Shown here: piece after piece, positions 53,511-63,946 of the stretch
Layout: every line of letters starts with the position of its first letter
Numbering within the stretch: the stretch's first letter is position 1
Source: Steroidobacteraceae bacterium
Lineage (GTDB): Bacteria; Pseudomonadota; Gammaproteobacteria; Steroidobacterales; Steroidobacteraceae
DNA length: 64,000 bases
Assembly: GCA_025458905.1 (NCBI GenBank)
Contig: JALORN010000003.1
Location: forward strand, 51,335-115,334
Direction of reading: 5' to 3'
Notes under the pieces: model-generated
What the model saw: only the letters and a program-made list of their open reading frames with translations
What the model was told of the DNA's origin: nothing
Databases searched by the model: none
Program-made: the position numbers and the translations under genes

Positions 53511-53516
53511 AGGATA
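53511..53516 (-). promoter_or_regulatory. -10 element of a likely leaderless transcript (patatin gene)
   Basis: Minus-strand TATCCT in TGCTATCCT (extended -10), exactly 6 nt before GTG 53504. GGAGGAGG occurs upstream but overlaps the promoter, too far away to serve the start. Confidence 0.45.
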
Positions 53517-53598
53517 GCAGCCTCCTCCGCGCAGCCTGCCGCGCGCCCGCGCCGCCGCGCGGGCGCAATTGGCCCATGGGGCGACGAGGCGGATGCGG

Positions 53599-53604
53599 GA
53601 TAAT
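53599..53604 (+). promoter_or_regulatory. -10 element of a likely leaderless transcript (second TonB receptor)
   Basis: GATAAT, exactly 6 nt before ATG 53611 (GGGCAG between), so transcription should start at the A of ATG. Confidence 0.45.
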
Positions 53605-53610
53605 GGGCAG

Positions 53611-55695
53611 ATGCGCATCCGGGGCCTGACGATCCTGTTCGGCAGCGCCTGGCTCGCTTGCCGGGCAGTCGCCGGCGACGCATCTCCGACCGAAGTGGTC
53701 GTGACGGCTTCCAAGCGCGCCGAGGCGCGGCTCGACGTACCGGCGAGCATCACCCGGCTGGACGCGGACGAGATACGCCTGCTCGGTGCGTCGCACGCCT
53801 CGGAGGCGCTGAACCGCGTCGCGGGCGTGATGATCCAGCGTGGTAGCGGCCAGGAGAGCCTCACGGCGATCCGTTCGCCGGTGCTTTCCGGTCCGGGTGC
53901 CTGCGGCGCCTTCCTGCTGCTGGAGGACGGCATGCCGTTGCGCCCCGTCGGCTCGTGCAACGTCAACCAGCTGTTCGAGGCGAACACCGGCCAGGCGGAG
54001 TCGATGGAGGTGATCCGCGGCCCCGGCACCGCCCTCTACGGTGCGAACGCCGTGCATGCGATCGTCAACGTCGTCAGCCCGACGATCGACGAGCTGGCCG
54101 CCGCGCGGGTCGGGTTCGAGGCCGGCTCGTTCGGCCTGCGCCGCGTGCAGTTCCGCGGCGCGACCGGCGGCAACGATGCCGGCACCGGCGCCTGGGGCAG
54201 CTTCGCCCGCGACGATGGCTATCGCGAGGCCTCGCCGGTCGACGACGGCAAGCTGAACCTGTTGCACCAGCGGCGCTGGCGCGGCGGTGACCTGCGACTG
54301 CGCCTCGCCGGCAGCGTCCTCAACCAGGAAACCGCCGGCTTCGTGCGCGGCTTCGATGCCTACCGCGACCCGGCGCTCGCGCGCAGCAACCCGAATCCGG
54401 AGGCGTTCCGCGACGCCTGGAGCACGCGTGCGTCGGCGAGTTGGAGCGCCGATGCCGGCTGCGCCGGCTGCACGACCGACCTGCGCGTGATGCTGCGCCG
54501 ATCGCAGATGGAGTTCCTGCAGCACTTCCTGCTCGGCAAGCCGCTGGAGCGCAACGGCCAGGACAGCCTCTCCGCCAGCGCGCTGCTCGCCAGGCCCTGG
54601 GGCGACGGCGATCGGCTTCGGTGGCGGACCGGCCTCGACCTCGAGGTCGCCGACAGCTGGCTGCAGGAGCTCCAGGCCGGCCCGACGCTGGAGGGCAGCC
54701 CGGCTGCGCGCGCGATCCGCCCCGCTGGGCGCCACTACGACTACGCGGTGAGTGCCGCCACCGGGGCAGGCTTCGCGTCGCTCGACTGGCGACTCGGCGC
54801 GCAGCTGGTCGCGGCGGCCTCGCTGCGCGTCGACGCCACGCGCTACGACTACGACAACCGCATGCGCGACGGCAACACGGCAGAGGACGGGACGCCCTGC
54901 GGCTTCGGCGGCTGCCTCTACAGCCGGCCGGCGGATCGGCGCGACCGCTTCATCAACCTCACGCCGCGGCTGGCACTGACCTGGTCGGCGTCGGACACCG
55001 ATCGCGCCTACGTCGCGGCGACCCGCGGCTTTCGCCCGCCCGAGGCGACGGAACTGTACCGCCTGCAGCGCCAGCAGCGGGTCGCGGAGCTCGACTCCGA
55101 ACGGCTCGGCAGCGTCGAGCTCGGCTGGCGGCGCGACACGCCTCGTCAGGCATGGTCGCTGGCCGCCTATGCGATGGCCAAGTCGAACGTGATCCTGCGC
55201 GACGCCGACGCGTTCAACGTCGGCAACGGGCGCACGACGCATCGCGGCATCGAGTACGAGTACCGGCTGGACCTGGCGCAGCGCTGGCGCCTGAGCGCCG
55301 CGGGCAGCTACGCCCGGCACCGCTACGACTTCACGCGCAGCGTCGAGGGTGGGGAGACGATCCAGCGCGGCCGCGACGTCGACACCGCGCCGCGGCACCT
55401 GCACCGGGTAGCCCTCGCGTGGCGCGCCGCGGCACGCTGGGAGGGCGAGCTGGAACTGCAGCACGTCGGGGCCTACTTCGCCGATGCCGCCAACCTCGCC
55501 CGCTATCCTGGCCATACGCTCGCGAACCTCCGCCTCGCGTGGACCCCCGTGGCGACGCTGCGCACGACGCTGCGCGTGACGAACCTCGCGGACCGTGCCT
55601 ATGCGGACCGCGCCGACTTCGCCCAGGGCGACTGGCGCTACTTCCCCGGGCGCGGCCGCAGCGCGTTCCTCGAGGTGGAATACCTGCGGCCCTAG
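53611..55695 (+). CDS. TonB-dependent receptor, Cys-bearing plug
   Basis: 694 aa. ATG 53611 (MRIRGLTILFGSAWLACRAV, signal peptide to about 22), TonB box-like TEVVVTASKR, plug domain about 38-155 (PASITRLDADEIRLLGASHA, VIRGPGTALYGANAVHAIVN) and barrel to the end (AFLEVEYLRP). Plug Cys98 and Cys116 (GACGAF, VGSCNV) and Cys pairs in barrel loops (CAGC, CGFGGC) suggest disulfides or metal binding. Shorter than the first receptor and closer in wording to vitamin/siderophore receptors. The FRPPEATELYRLQ motif is a common barrel landmark. Substrate unknown. Confidence 0.9.
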   Translation: MRIRGLTILFGSAWLACRAVAGDASPTEVVVTASKRAEARLDVPASITRLDADEIRLLGASHASEALNRVAGVMIQRGSGQESLTAIRSPVLSGPGACGAFLLLEDGMPLRPVGSCNVNQLFEANTGQAESMEVIRGPGTALYGANAVHAIVNVVSPTIDELAAARVGFEAGSFGLRRVQFRGATGGNDAGTGAWGSFARDDGYREASPVDDGKLNLLHQRRWRGGDLRLRLAGSVLNQETAGFVRGFDAYRDPALARSNPNPEAFRDAWSTRASASWSADAGCAGCTTDLRVMLRRSQMEFLQHFLLGKPLERNGQDSLSASALLARPWGDGDRLRWRTGLDLEVADSWLQELQAGPTLEGSPAARAIRPAGRHYDYAVSAATGAGFASLDWRLGAQLVAAASLRVDATRYDYDNRMRDGNTAEDGTPCGFGGCLYSRPADRRDRFINLTPRLALTWSASDTDRAYVAATRGFRPPEATELYRLQRQQRVAELDSERLGSVELGWRRDTPRQAWSLAAYAMAKSNVILRDADAFNVGNGRTTHRGIEYEYRLDLAQRWRLSAAGSYARHRYDFTRSVEGGETIQRGRDVDTAPRHLHRVALAWRAAARWEGELELQHVGAYFADAANLARYPGHTLANLRLAWTPVATLRTTLRVTNLADRAYADRADFAQGDWRYFPGRGRSAFLEVEYLRP

Positions 55696-55712
55696 CGCCG
55701 GCCCTGCGCCGC

Positions 55713-55741
55713 GGGACAATGCCGGCCCGCGCTGCTAGGCT
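55713..55741 (+). promoter_or_regulatory. Promoter of the histidine kinase with leaderless upstream ORF
   Basis: GGGACA (55713-55718), 17-bp spacer, TAGGCT (55736-55741) inside TGCTAGGCT (extended -10). Transcription should begin close to GTG 55749. Confidence 0.45.
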
Positions 55742-55748
55742 GCGCGCC

Positions 55749-55781
55749 GTGATCGTCGCGCGCCACACCCCGTCCCGATGA
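55749..55781 (+). CDS. Ten-codon leader ORF overlapping the kinase start
   Basis: GTG ATC GTC ... TGA encodes MIVARHTPSR. It starts 7 nt after the -10, so it would be read from a leaderless mRNA. Its TGA overlaps the kinase ATG as ATGA (55778-55781). Translation of the kinase, whose start has no Shine-Dalgarno, may depend on ribosomes finishing this peptide. Too short to prove by sequence alone. Confidence 0.35.
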   Translation: MIVARHTPSR

Positions 55782-58714
55782 ACGCGAGCCTGAAGCCGCC
55801 CGGCGGGGAAGTCGCGGTCGCACCGGATCCGGGGATCGCAGCGCTGGCGCTGGCCAACTGGCCGGGCGAGGTCGCGCTGCTGGGCACCGACCTGCGCGTG
55901 GAGTGGGTGAACGCGCGCTGCGCCGCGCGGCTCGGCGTGGCGCCGGCGGACTGCGTCGGGCTCGAGTGGCTCGCGCTGCACCCGACTGCCGCCGTCCACG
56001 TCGCCGAGTACCAGCGCGCGGCCCGCGGCGAGGGCATCGAACTGCCGCCCGCGCCCTTCGCGGGCCCGGGTCGCGCCGGCTTCGGTTCGGCGACGCTCCA
56101 GCCCCTGCTGCGCGACGGGGCCGTCGCCGGCCTGCTGGTCGTCGAGCGCGAGCTGCCGCTCCCGGCGCCCGGTGCGAAGCTCGCGGACCGGCGCGAGGCG
56201 CTGCTGCGCGCGGTGGCCGAGGCGAGCCGCGACGCCATCGCGCTGCTCGACGCGCGCGGCGCGATCAGCTTCGTCAGCGACGCCGTCCTGGCGATGACCG
56301 GACGCGCACCGCAGCAGTACCTGGGCCGCAGCATCTTCGAGTTCATCCATCCGGACGACCTCGGCGAGGTGCGGGAAAAAATGGCCTCTGGCGACGTGCT
56401 GCGCACGCCGCTGCGCATGCGCCACGTGCGCTACCGCTTCCGGCACGCCGACGGGCAGTGGCGCTGGCTCGAGAGCCTCGCCGTCAATGCCCTGCACGAC
56501 CCCCTGCTCGAGGCGATCATCGTCGACTCGCGCGACGTCTCGGCCGAGGTGGCGCTGGAGGAGGCCCTCGGGCGCTCGCGCGAGCGCTTCCGGCTGGCGC
56601 TCGAGTGTGCGCAGATCGGCTACTACGAGTGGGACGTGATCGGCGACACCCTCACCGGCCTCGACGAGTGGTGCGCGACCCGCGGGGTGCCGCCCGAGAA
56701 CGGCCGGCCGGGGCACGACGCGCGCTGGGAGACTCTGGTACACCCCGACGACCTCGGGGCGCGGCGTCGCAGCTTCGCGGAGCACTTCCGCGGGGAGACC
56801 GAGTTCGCCGAGATCGAGTACCGGATGCGCGCCGGCGACGGCCGCTGGCTCTGGGTGTTCGACCGCGCCCAGGTCACCGAACGGACGCCGGAAGGCAGGC
56901 CGCATCGCGTCGCTGGCGTGTGCATGGAGATCGACCGCCGTCGGCAGGCGGAGCTCGCCCTGCGCAAGAGCGAGTTCCTGTACCGCACCGTGGCCGAGTT
57001 CACGCCTGGCTTCGTTTGCGAGATCTCGATCGAGGCCAGCGGGGGGATGCGGCTGCTGTGGGCGAGCGAGGGCTTCGGGCAGGTCTTCGGGGTGCCGGCC
57101 GCGGAGTTCCACCAGCGTGGATTCCGCGCGTTCTTCGAGCCGTCGCAGCTCGAGGCCGGCCGCGAGATGCTGCAGAGGCTGTGCCGTGGCGAGCAGCTCG
57201 CCGAGCAGGTCCGCGTACGCCATCTCGACGGGTCGCACCGCTGGCTGCACCTGACGCTGCGGCCCTTCCTCGACCATGCGACCGGCACCGCGCACGCCGC
57301 GATCGGGCTCGCCCACGACATCACGGAGCGCAAGCTCGCCGAGGATGCCTTGCGGGACTCGCAGCTGCGCCTGCGTGCGCTCGCCGAGAACTCCACCGAC
57401 TGGCTGCTGCTCGTCGATCCGGAGCACCGGATACTGTTCGTGAACCGCCCGATCGCGGGCATTCCGCCGGAGCAGCTGCTGGGACGCTCGATCGTCGAGT
57501 TCACGCCGCCGCACGACCTCGAAGGCTCGCGCGGCTTCGTCGACGCCGCGCTCGCCGGCCGCGATCCGCAGCCACAGCGCGAGCAGCTGCTGGAGGACGG
57601 GCGCGACGGCCCGCGGGTGCTGCTGTTGCGCGCCCAGCCGGTGCGCGCCGGTGAGGCGATCGTCGCCGTCGTGCTGACGATCACCGAGATCACGCGCCAG
57701 CGGCGCGACGAGCGCATGCTGCGCCTGCAGGCGCGGATCCTCGAGACGATGAGCGAAGGCGTGGTGCTGGTCGACTCGCGCGGCGCGATCTGCCTGACGA
57801 ACCCGGCGTTCGACGAGCTGTTCGGCTACCGGGCCGGTGAACTCGCGGGTGGCCCGATCGAGCGGCTGTTCCGGCTCGACGCCGCGGCGCGGCGCGGCGC
57901 GGACCGGCGCCTGCGGGCGCAGCGCGCGGGGGACCGGGCCGAACCGATCGAGCTCGAGTGCCTGCGGCGGGACGGCACCGCGTTCGCCGCGGCCTGCGTC
58001 GTCACGCCGCTGTCGATCGATGGCGCGGAGCACTGGCTCGCGGTGCTGAACGACGTCACGGAGCGCAAGCTGCTGGAGCGCCAGATCCTGGAGGTCAGCA
58101 ACCGCGAGCAGCAGCGCATCGGCAACGACCTGCACGACGGGCTGGGCCAGGAGCTGACCGGCGTCGCGCTGATGCTGCGCGGACTGGCGACCCAGGTCCG
58201 GCGCGCCCATCCGGAGGCGATCGGCGAGGTCGACGAGATCGTCGGGCTGCTGAACCAGTCGATCCACAACGCCCGCACGCTGGCCCGGGGGCTCTCGCCG
58301 GTGTCCCTTGAGCGCGGCGGGCTGGTCTCGGCGCTGCGCACGCTCGCGGCGCGCACCCGCGAGACCTACGGCCTCGCGACCACGCTGCGCACCCGGCTCG
58401 CCCAGCCGCTGCGCCTCGACGAAGGTGCAGCGAGCCACCTCTATCGCATCGTGCAGGAGGCGCTGAGCAACGCGATGCGCCACGGGCGCGCGACCCGCGT
58501 GCGGATCCAGCTGAGCTCGGACGAGGCGGCGATCCGGCTCTCGGTGCACGACAACGGCCGCGGGCTGCCGCCCGAGAGCCAGCGACCGTCCGGGCTCGGC
58601 CTACGGACGATGCGCTACCGGGCGCACGTGGTCGGCGGCGACCTGCTGGTCGCCAACCACAGGCTGGGCGGCACGATCGTGCGCTGCGTATGCCCCCAGG
58701 GCAGTCGCGACTAG
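55778..58714 (+). CDS. Cytoplasmic multi-PAS sensor histidine kinase (HisKA_3 type)
   Basis: 978 aa, no membrane helices. About six PAS-like domains in series (roughly 25-125, 136-255, 267-388, 397-515, 526-640, 645-765; for example FIHPDDLGEVREKM, RYRFRHADGQWRWLES, DWLLLVDPEHRILFVNRP). Then a HisKA_3 dimerisation/phosphoacceptor region (NREQQRIGNDLHDGLGQELT, His786) and HATPase_c (LYRIVQEALSNAMRHGRATR, SVHDNGRGLPPESQRPSGLG). This NarL-type kinase normally signals to a LuxR-type response regulator, but none is encoded nearby. PAS domains could sense redox state, oxygen or ligands. Its stop is shared, antisense, with the PPK2 stop. Confidence 0.93.
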   Translation: MNASLKPPGGEVAVAPDPGIAALALANWPGEVALLGTDLRVEWVNARCAARLGVAPADCVGLEWLALHPTAAVHVAEYQRAARGEGIELPPAPFAGPGRAGFGSATLQPLLRDGAVAGLLVVERELPLPAPGAKLADRREALLRAVAEASRDAIALLDARGAISFVSDAVLAMTGRAPQQYLGRSIFEFIHPDDLGEVREKMASGDVLRTPLRMRHVRYRFRHADGQWRWLESLAVNALHDPLLEAIIVDSRDVSAEVALEEALGRSRERFRLALECAQIGYYEWDVIGDTLTGLDEWCATRGVPPENGRPGHDARWETLVHPDDLGARRRSFAEHFRGETEFAEIEYRMRAGDGRWLWVFDRAQVTERTPEGRPHRVAGVCMEIDRRRQAELALRKSEFLYRTVAEFTPGFVCEISIEASGGMRLLWASEGFGQVFGVPAAEFHQRGFRAFFEPSQLEAGREMLQRLCRGEQLAEQVRVRHLDGSHRWLHLTLRPFLDHATGTAHAAIGLAHDITERKLAEDALRDSQLRLRALAENSTDWLLLVDPEHRILFVNRPIAGIPPEQLLGRSIVEFTPPHDLEGSRGFVDAALAGRDPQPQREQLLEDGRDGPRVLLLRAQPVRAGEAIVAVVLTITEITRQRRDERMLRLQARILETMSEGVVLVDSRGAICLTNPAFDELFGYRAGELAGGPIERLFRLDAAARRGADRRLRAQRAGDRAEPIELECLRRDGTAFAAACVVTPLSIDGAEHWLAVLNDVTERKLLERQILEVSNREQQRIGNDLHDGLGQELTGVALMLRGLATQVRRAHPEAIGEVDEIVGLLNQSIHNARTLARGLSPVSLERGGLVSALRTLAARTRETYGLATTLRTRLAQPLRLDEGAASHLYRIVQEALSNAMRHGRATRVRIQLSSDEAAIRLSVHDNGRGLPPESQRPSGLGLRTMRYRAHVVGGDLLVANHRLGGTIVRCVCPQGSRD

Positions 58715-59541
58715 ACGATGCGGATGCCGCGCGCGTCGAAGGCAGGCTTCGGCCAGCGCAGCGGCAGCCGCTCGAGTTCCTGACGGAGCAGCTGCGAGAC
58801 CGCAAAGTCACGGAACCACTTGCGGTCGGCGGGTATGGCGTACCACGGCGCCGACTCGGTGCTGCAGCGCGACAGCGCCGCCTCGAACGCGACCCGGTAG
58901 TCGTCCCACCGCGCACGCTTGTCGAGGTCGCCCGGGTCGAACTTCCACTGCTTGGAGCGCTCCGCCAGCCGCTCCTCGAAGCGTCGCTTCTGCTCCTCGC
59001 GGCTGATCTGCAGGAAGACCTTGACGACCCGCGTGTCGTTGGCCACCAGCATCGATTCGAAGTCGTTGATCTGGGCATAGCGCCGCGACCAGACGGCCTC
59101 CGGAACCAGGTTCTCGACGCGCACGACGAGCACGTCCTCGTAGTGCGAGCGGTTGAACACGGCGACCTCGCCGCGCGCAGGCACGCGCCGGTGGATGCGC
59201 CAGAGGAAGTCGTGCCGCCGCTCCTCCTCGCTCGGCACCTTGAACGCCGTCACGCTGCAGCCCTGCGGGTTGAAGGCCGAGAACACCCGGCGGATCGTGC
59301 TGTCCTTGCCGCCACCGTCGATCGCCTGCAGCACGACCAGCATCGAGAAGCGCCCGTCGGCGAACATCTTGTACTGCAGCTCGGAGAGCCGTGCGAGGTT
59401 CTCGCGGGTGGCGAGCTCGACCTCCTCGCGGGCCCAGCCGAAGGTCCGCGACGCCTCGGGGTCGCGAAGCCGGAAGCGCGTGCCGGGGGCGACCCGGAGC
59501 GCGTCCGGCAGGTCGCGTCGGGCGATGCGCCGCGCGGCCAT
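58711..59541 (-). CDS. ppk2: Polyphosphate kinase 2 family protein
   Basis: 276 aa. Transfers phosphate between polyphosphate and nucleotides (ADP/GDP or AMP, subclass not assigned). ATG 59541 with GAGGGCGGG upstream. Walker A LQAIDGGGKDSTIRRVFSAF (75-81), then HDFLWRIHRRVPARGEVAVF, Walker B/lid FNRSHYEDVLVVRVENLVP and LQISREEQKRRFEERLAERS with RWDDYRVAFE are diagnostic of one-domain PPK2. It starts 14 bp after the agmatine deiminase stop, so they are co-transcribed. Stop codons of this gene and the kinase share the tetranucleotide CTAG. Confidence 0.92.
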   Translation of the reverse strand: MAARRIARRDLPDALRVAPGTRFRLRDPEASRTFGWAREEVELATRENLARLSELQYKMFADGRFSMLVVLQAIDGGGKDSTIRRVFSAFNPQGCSVTAFKVPSEEERRHDFLWRIHRRVPARGEVAVFNRSHYEDVLVVRVENLVPEAVWSRRYAQINDFESMLVANDTRVVKVFLQISREEQKRRFEERLAERSKQWKFDPGDLDKRARWDDYRVAFEAALSRCSTESAPWYAIPADRKWFRDFAVSQLLRQELERLPLRWPKPAFDARGIRIV

Positions 59542-59555
59542 CGGGCAGCCCGCCC

Positions 59556-60677
59556 TCAGCGCCCGGCGCGGCCGCGCCCGCGCGCGCCGGCCGGCACCTG
59601 CTGGGTGATGCAGTGGATGTTGCCGCCACCGAGCAGGATCTCGCGCGCGGGCACGCCCACCACCTTGCGGCCCGGGAAGAGGCGCCGCAGCTTCGCCAGC
59701 GCCGCCGCGTCGGTCCGCGGATCGAGCAGCGGCACCACCACGCCACCGTTGGCGAGGTAGAAGTTGACGTAGCTCGCCGCGAGCCGCTCGCGGGCATGCC
59801 GCGGCTTCGCCCCGGCGCGCGTCTGCAGCCCGGCGGCCTCGGCGCGCGTCATGTACAGCGGCCCCGGCATCGGGATCCGGTGGACCTTGAAACGGCGGCC
59901 ACGGGCGTCGCGCGCGTCGTGCAGTCGCTCCCAGGCGTCGAGGCAGATCACGTGCTGCGGGTCGCGCTCGTCGTCGGTCCACAGCAGCGCGACCTCGCCC
60001 GGCGCGACGAAGCACGCGAGGTTGTCGACGTGGCCGTCGGTCTCGTCGTTGAACACGCCGTCACCGAGCCAGACGACCTCGGTCGCACCGGTGTAGGCCT
60101 TCAGCAGGGCCTCGATCTGCGCGCCGGTGATCTGCGGGTTGCGGTTGCGGTTGAGCAGGCACTGCTCGGTGACCAGCAACGTGCCCTCGCCGTCGGAGTG
60201 GATCGCCCCGCCCTCGTTGACGAACGGCGCGCGATAGCGGTCGAGGCGCTCGATCTCGAGCACCTTGCGTGCCACCAGGTCGTCCTGGTCCCAGGGGAAG
60301 TACAGCCCGCCGCGCAGGCCGCCCCAGGCGTTGAAGCGCCAGTCGACGCCACGCACGCCGCCGGCACGGTCGACGACGCAGGTCGGTCCGACGTCCCGCA
60401 TCCACGCATCGTCGCTCGACATCTCGACCACGCGCACCGCGGGCGGCAGCGCGCCGCGCGCGAACTCGTACTGGGCCCCGGAAGCGCCGACCGTGACCGG
60501 CTCGAAGCGCGAGATCGCCTCTGCCACCGCCGCGAACGCCCGTTGCGCCGGCAACGCGCCATCGCGCCAGTTGTCCGGCCGCCAGGGCCAGAGCATCCAG
60601 CAACCCTGGTGCGGCTCGAATTCTCCCGGCATGCGGAACCCGTCGGCGGCGGGCGTGCTGTCCAGCGTGATCGACAT
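59556..60677 (-). CDS. aguA: Agmatine deiminase
   Basis: Converts agmatine to N-carbamoylputrescine and ammonia (373 aa, normal length) in polyamine synthesis or agmatine use. ATG 60677 ([20 protein letters not shown]). Landmarks: [76 protein letters not shown] and catalytic Cys356 in [15 protein letters not shown]. The C-terminal tail is Arg/Gly-rich. The usual partner aguB is not adjacent. TACAAT lies 9 nt upstream of the start with no clear Shine-Dalgarno. Confidence 0.95.
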   Translation of the reverse strand: MSITLDSTPAADGFRMPGEFEPHQGCWMLWPWRPDNWRDGALPAQRAFAAVAEAISRFEPVTVGASGAQYEFARGALPPAVRVVEMSSDDAWMRDVGPTCVVDRAGGVRGVDWRFNAWGGLRGGLYFPWDQDDLVARKVLEIERLDRYRAPFVNEGGAIHSDGEGTLLVTEQCLLNRNRNPQITGAQIEALLKAYTGATEVVWLGDGVFNDETDGHVDNLACFVAPGEVALLWTDDERDPQHVICLDAWERLHDARDARGRRFKVHRIPMPGPLYMTRAEAAGLQTRAGAKPRHARERLAASYVNFYLANGGVVVPLLDPRTDAAALAKLRRLFPGRKVVGVPAREILLGGGNIHCITQQVPAGARGRGRAGR

Positions 60678-60686
60678 GGTCCGCCG

Positions 60687-60692
60687 ATTGTA
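60687..60692 (-). promoter_or_regulatory. -10 element close to the start of aguA
   Basis: Minus-strand TACAAT, 9 nt before ATG 60677, followed by CGGCGG as in the TACAAT element at 49542. Leader of at most about three nucleotides. Confidence 0.42.
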
Positions 60693-60749
60693 TGCGAAGC
60701 ACCGCCGCCGGCGCCGCCGGGGCGAAGGTCCGGCAACCGGCCCCTGTGA

Positions 60750-60755
60750 TACGAT
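60750..60755 (+). promoter_or_regulatory. Candidate -10 for icd
   Basis: TACGAT followed by CGCGG, in the 187-bp divergent gap with aguA. It gives a leader of about 100 nt that carries GGAGA before ATG 60865, so unlike its neighbours icd is not leaderless. Confidence 0.4.
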
Positions 60756-60864
60756 CGCGGCCCCGAAACGCGGCTCGCGCCGCGCCCGAAGCGGCTCCGC
60801 CGTACACGCGGCGCCGATGGCCCCACGCGGCCCCGCCGCGCCGATTGAATGGAGACCCCGCACG

Positions 60865-62172
<1,308 letters not shown>

Positions 62173-62209
62173 GGCCGGCGCCCGCGCCCGCCACCGATCG
62201 CCCGCCCCG

Positions 62210-63931
62210 GTGACCACGCCCGCCGAACGCTGCAGCCGCCTGATCGCGGAAGCCTTCGCGGCGTACAACGGGGAGTTCCGGGCGATCACGCGACGGGCGC
62301 CGCTGCGCTTCGAGACGCTGGACTGGAAGGGCGCCCAGCGCGACGCGGTCGAGCGCATCGAGCTGTACGACCGGGCGGTGGACCGCACCGTCGCCGAGCT
62401 GCGCGTGCAGCTCGGCGACGTCGCGCTGGACCGGGGGCTGTGGCGCGAGGTCCGCGCCCGCTTCGCCGCGCAGATCGACGGCGTACCAGACGCCGAGTTC
62501 ACCAAGACGTTCTTCAGCTCGATCAGCCGCAGGCTGTTCGGCACCGTGGGCGTTGCCCCCGAGATCGAGTTCGTCGCGACCGAGCTCGACCCGCTGGCCA
62601 ACGTCCGCACGCAGGTCGTCACCAGCACCTACGTGAACCGCGGCAGCCTCGCGCTGCTGGTCGAGGACCTGCTCGGCGACCTGCGGTTCCGGGCGCCCTG
62701 GCGCCATTTCGAGAAGACGGTGCAGTACGTGGTCTCCGAGATCGGCGCTCACCTGCTGGGCACCGGCGAGCGGCGCAGCGTGCAGCAGGTGGAGGTGATA
62801 CGGCCGGTGTTCTACCAGGTCAGCCGCGCCTACGTGGTCGGGCGCATCACCGGGCGCGACTTCGCGCGGCCGCTGGTGCTGGCGCTGAAGAACACCGACC
62901 AGGGTCTGTACGTGGACGCGGTGATGCTCAGCGAGGACGACGTCAGCATCGTCTTCGGCTTCACCCGCTCCTACTTCCACGTCGACCTGGAGCGCGTCGG
63001 CGAGGCCGTCGTGTTCCTGCGCCAGCTGGTGCCGCGCAAGCCGGTCAGCGAGCTCTTCACGGTGCTCGGGCGCGCCAAGCAGGGCAAGACGGAGCGCTAC
63101 CGCGAGATCATGCGGCACCTGGCACGCTCGCAGGACCAGTTCGTGCACGCCGCGGGCGAGCGCGGGCTCGTCATGGTGTGCTTCACCCTGCCCTCGCTCG
63201 ACGTGGTCTTCAAGCTGATCCGCGACCGCTTCCCGCCGCCGAAGACGGTGCTGCGGCAGGACGTGCTCGACAAGTACAAGTTCGTGTTCCGCCACGACCG
63301 TGCCGGCCGGCTGGTCGATGCGCAGGAGTTCAAGCGCATCCGCCTGCCGCGCGCGCGCTTCGCGCCCGAACTCGTCGAGGAACTGTTCGCCGAGACGGCC
63401 GCCACGGTGCACGAGGACGGCGACGACCTGGTGTTCGACCACATGTACATCGAGCGGCGGATGGTGCCGCTGAACCTCTACCTGCGCGAGGCGTCGCCCG
63501 GGGCGGCGGCGCGCGCCGTGCTCGACTACGGCCAGGCGATCCGCGACCTTGCCTACACCAACATCTTCGCCGGCGACCTGCTGCTGAAGAACTTCGGTGT
63601 CACCCGCCACGGGCGCGTGATCTTCTACGACTACGACGAGCTCTGCCAGGTGACGGACTGCCGCTTCCGCGACGTGCCCCAGGCCAGCAACGACGAAGAC
63701 GACTGGCGCGGCGAGGCCTGGTTCTACGTCGCCGAGAACGACGTCTTCCCGGAGACCTTCATCAACTTCCTGGCCTTCAGTGACGAGCAGCGGGAACTGT
63801 TCGTGCGGGTCCACGGCGACATCCTGACGTCCGACTTCTGGCGCGGCATCCAGGAGAAGGTCGCGGCCGGCGAGTTGATGGAGGTGCTCCCGTACCACCC
63901 CCACCGCATCCGCGTCGCCAGCAGCACCTGA
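62210..63931 (+). CDS. aceK: Isocitrate dehydrogenase kinase/phosphatase
   Basis: 573 aa, normal length. GTG 62210 (MTTPAERCSRLIAEAFAAYN). Bifunctional enzyme that phosphorylates and dephosphorylates icd. An N-terminal regulatory domain is followed by a kinase-like domain: RPLVLALKNTDQGLYVDAVM, KFVFRHDRAGRLVDAQEFKR, FDHMYIERRMVPLNLYL, DLAYTNIFAGDLLLKNFGVT and RVIFYDYDELCQVTDCRF with the acidic catalytic residues. Adjacent to icd instead of the usual aceBAK order, so control and target are co-expressed. No aceA or aceB lies in this window. Confidence 0.97.
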   Translation: MTTPAERCSRLIAEAFAAYNGEFRAITRRAPLRFETLDWKGAQRDAVERIELYDRAVDRTVAELRVQLGDVALDRGLWREVRARFAAQIDGVPDAEFTKTFFSSISRRLFGTVGVAPEIEFVATELDPLANVRTQVVTSTYVNRGSLALLVEDLLGDLRFRAPWRHFEKTVQYVVSEIGAHLLGTGERRSVQQVEVIRPVFYQVSRAYVVGRITGRDFARPLVLALKNTDQGLYVDAVMLSEDDVSIVFGFTRSYFHVDLERVGEAVVFLRQLVPRKPVSELFTVLGRAKQGKTERYREIMRHLARSQDQFVHAAGERGLVMVCFTLPSLDVVFKLIRDRFPPPKTVLRQDVLDKYKFVFRHDRAGRLVDAQEFKRIRLPRARFAPELVEELFAETAATVHEDGDDLVFDHMYIERRMVPLNLYLREASPGAAARAVLDYGQAIRDLAYTNIFAGDLLLKNFGVTRHGRVIFYDYDELCQVTDCRFRDVPQASNDEDDWRGEAWFYVAENDVFPETFINFLAFSDEQRELFVRVHGDILTSDFWRGIQEKVAAGELMEVLPYHPHRIRVASST

Positions 63932-63946
63932 AGGGAAAAAGGGGAC

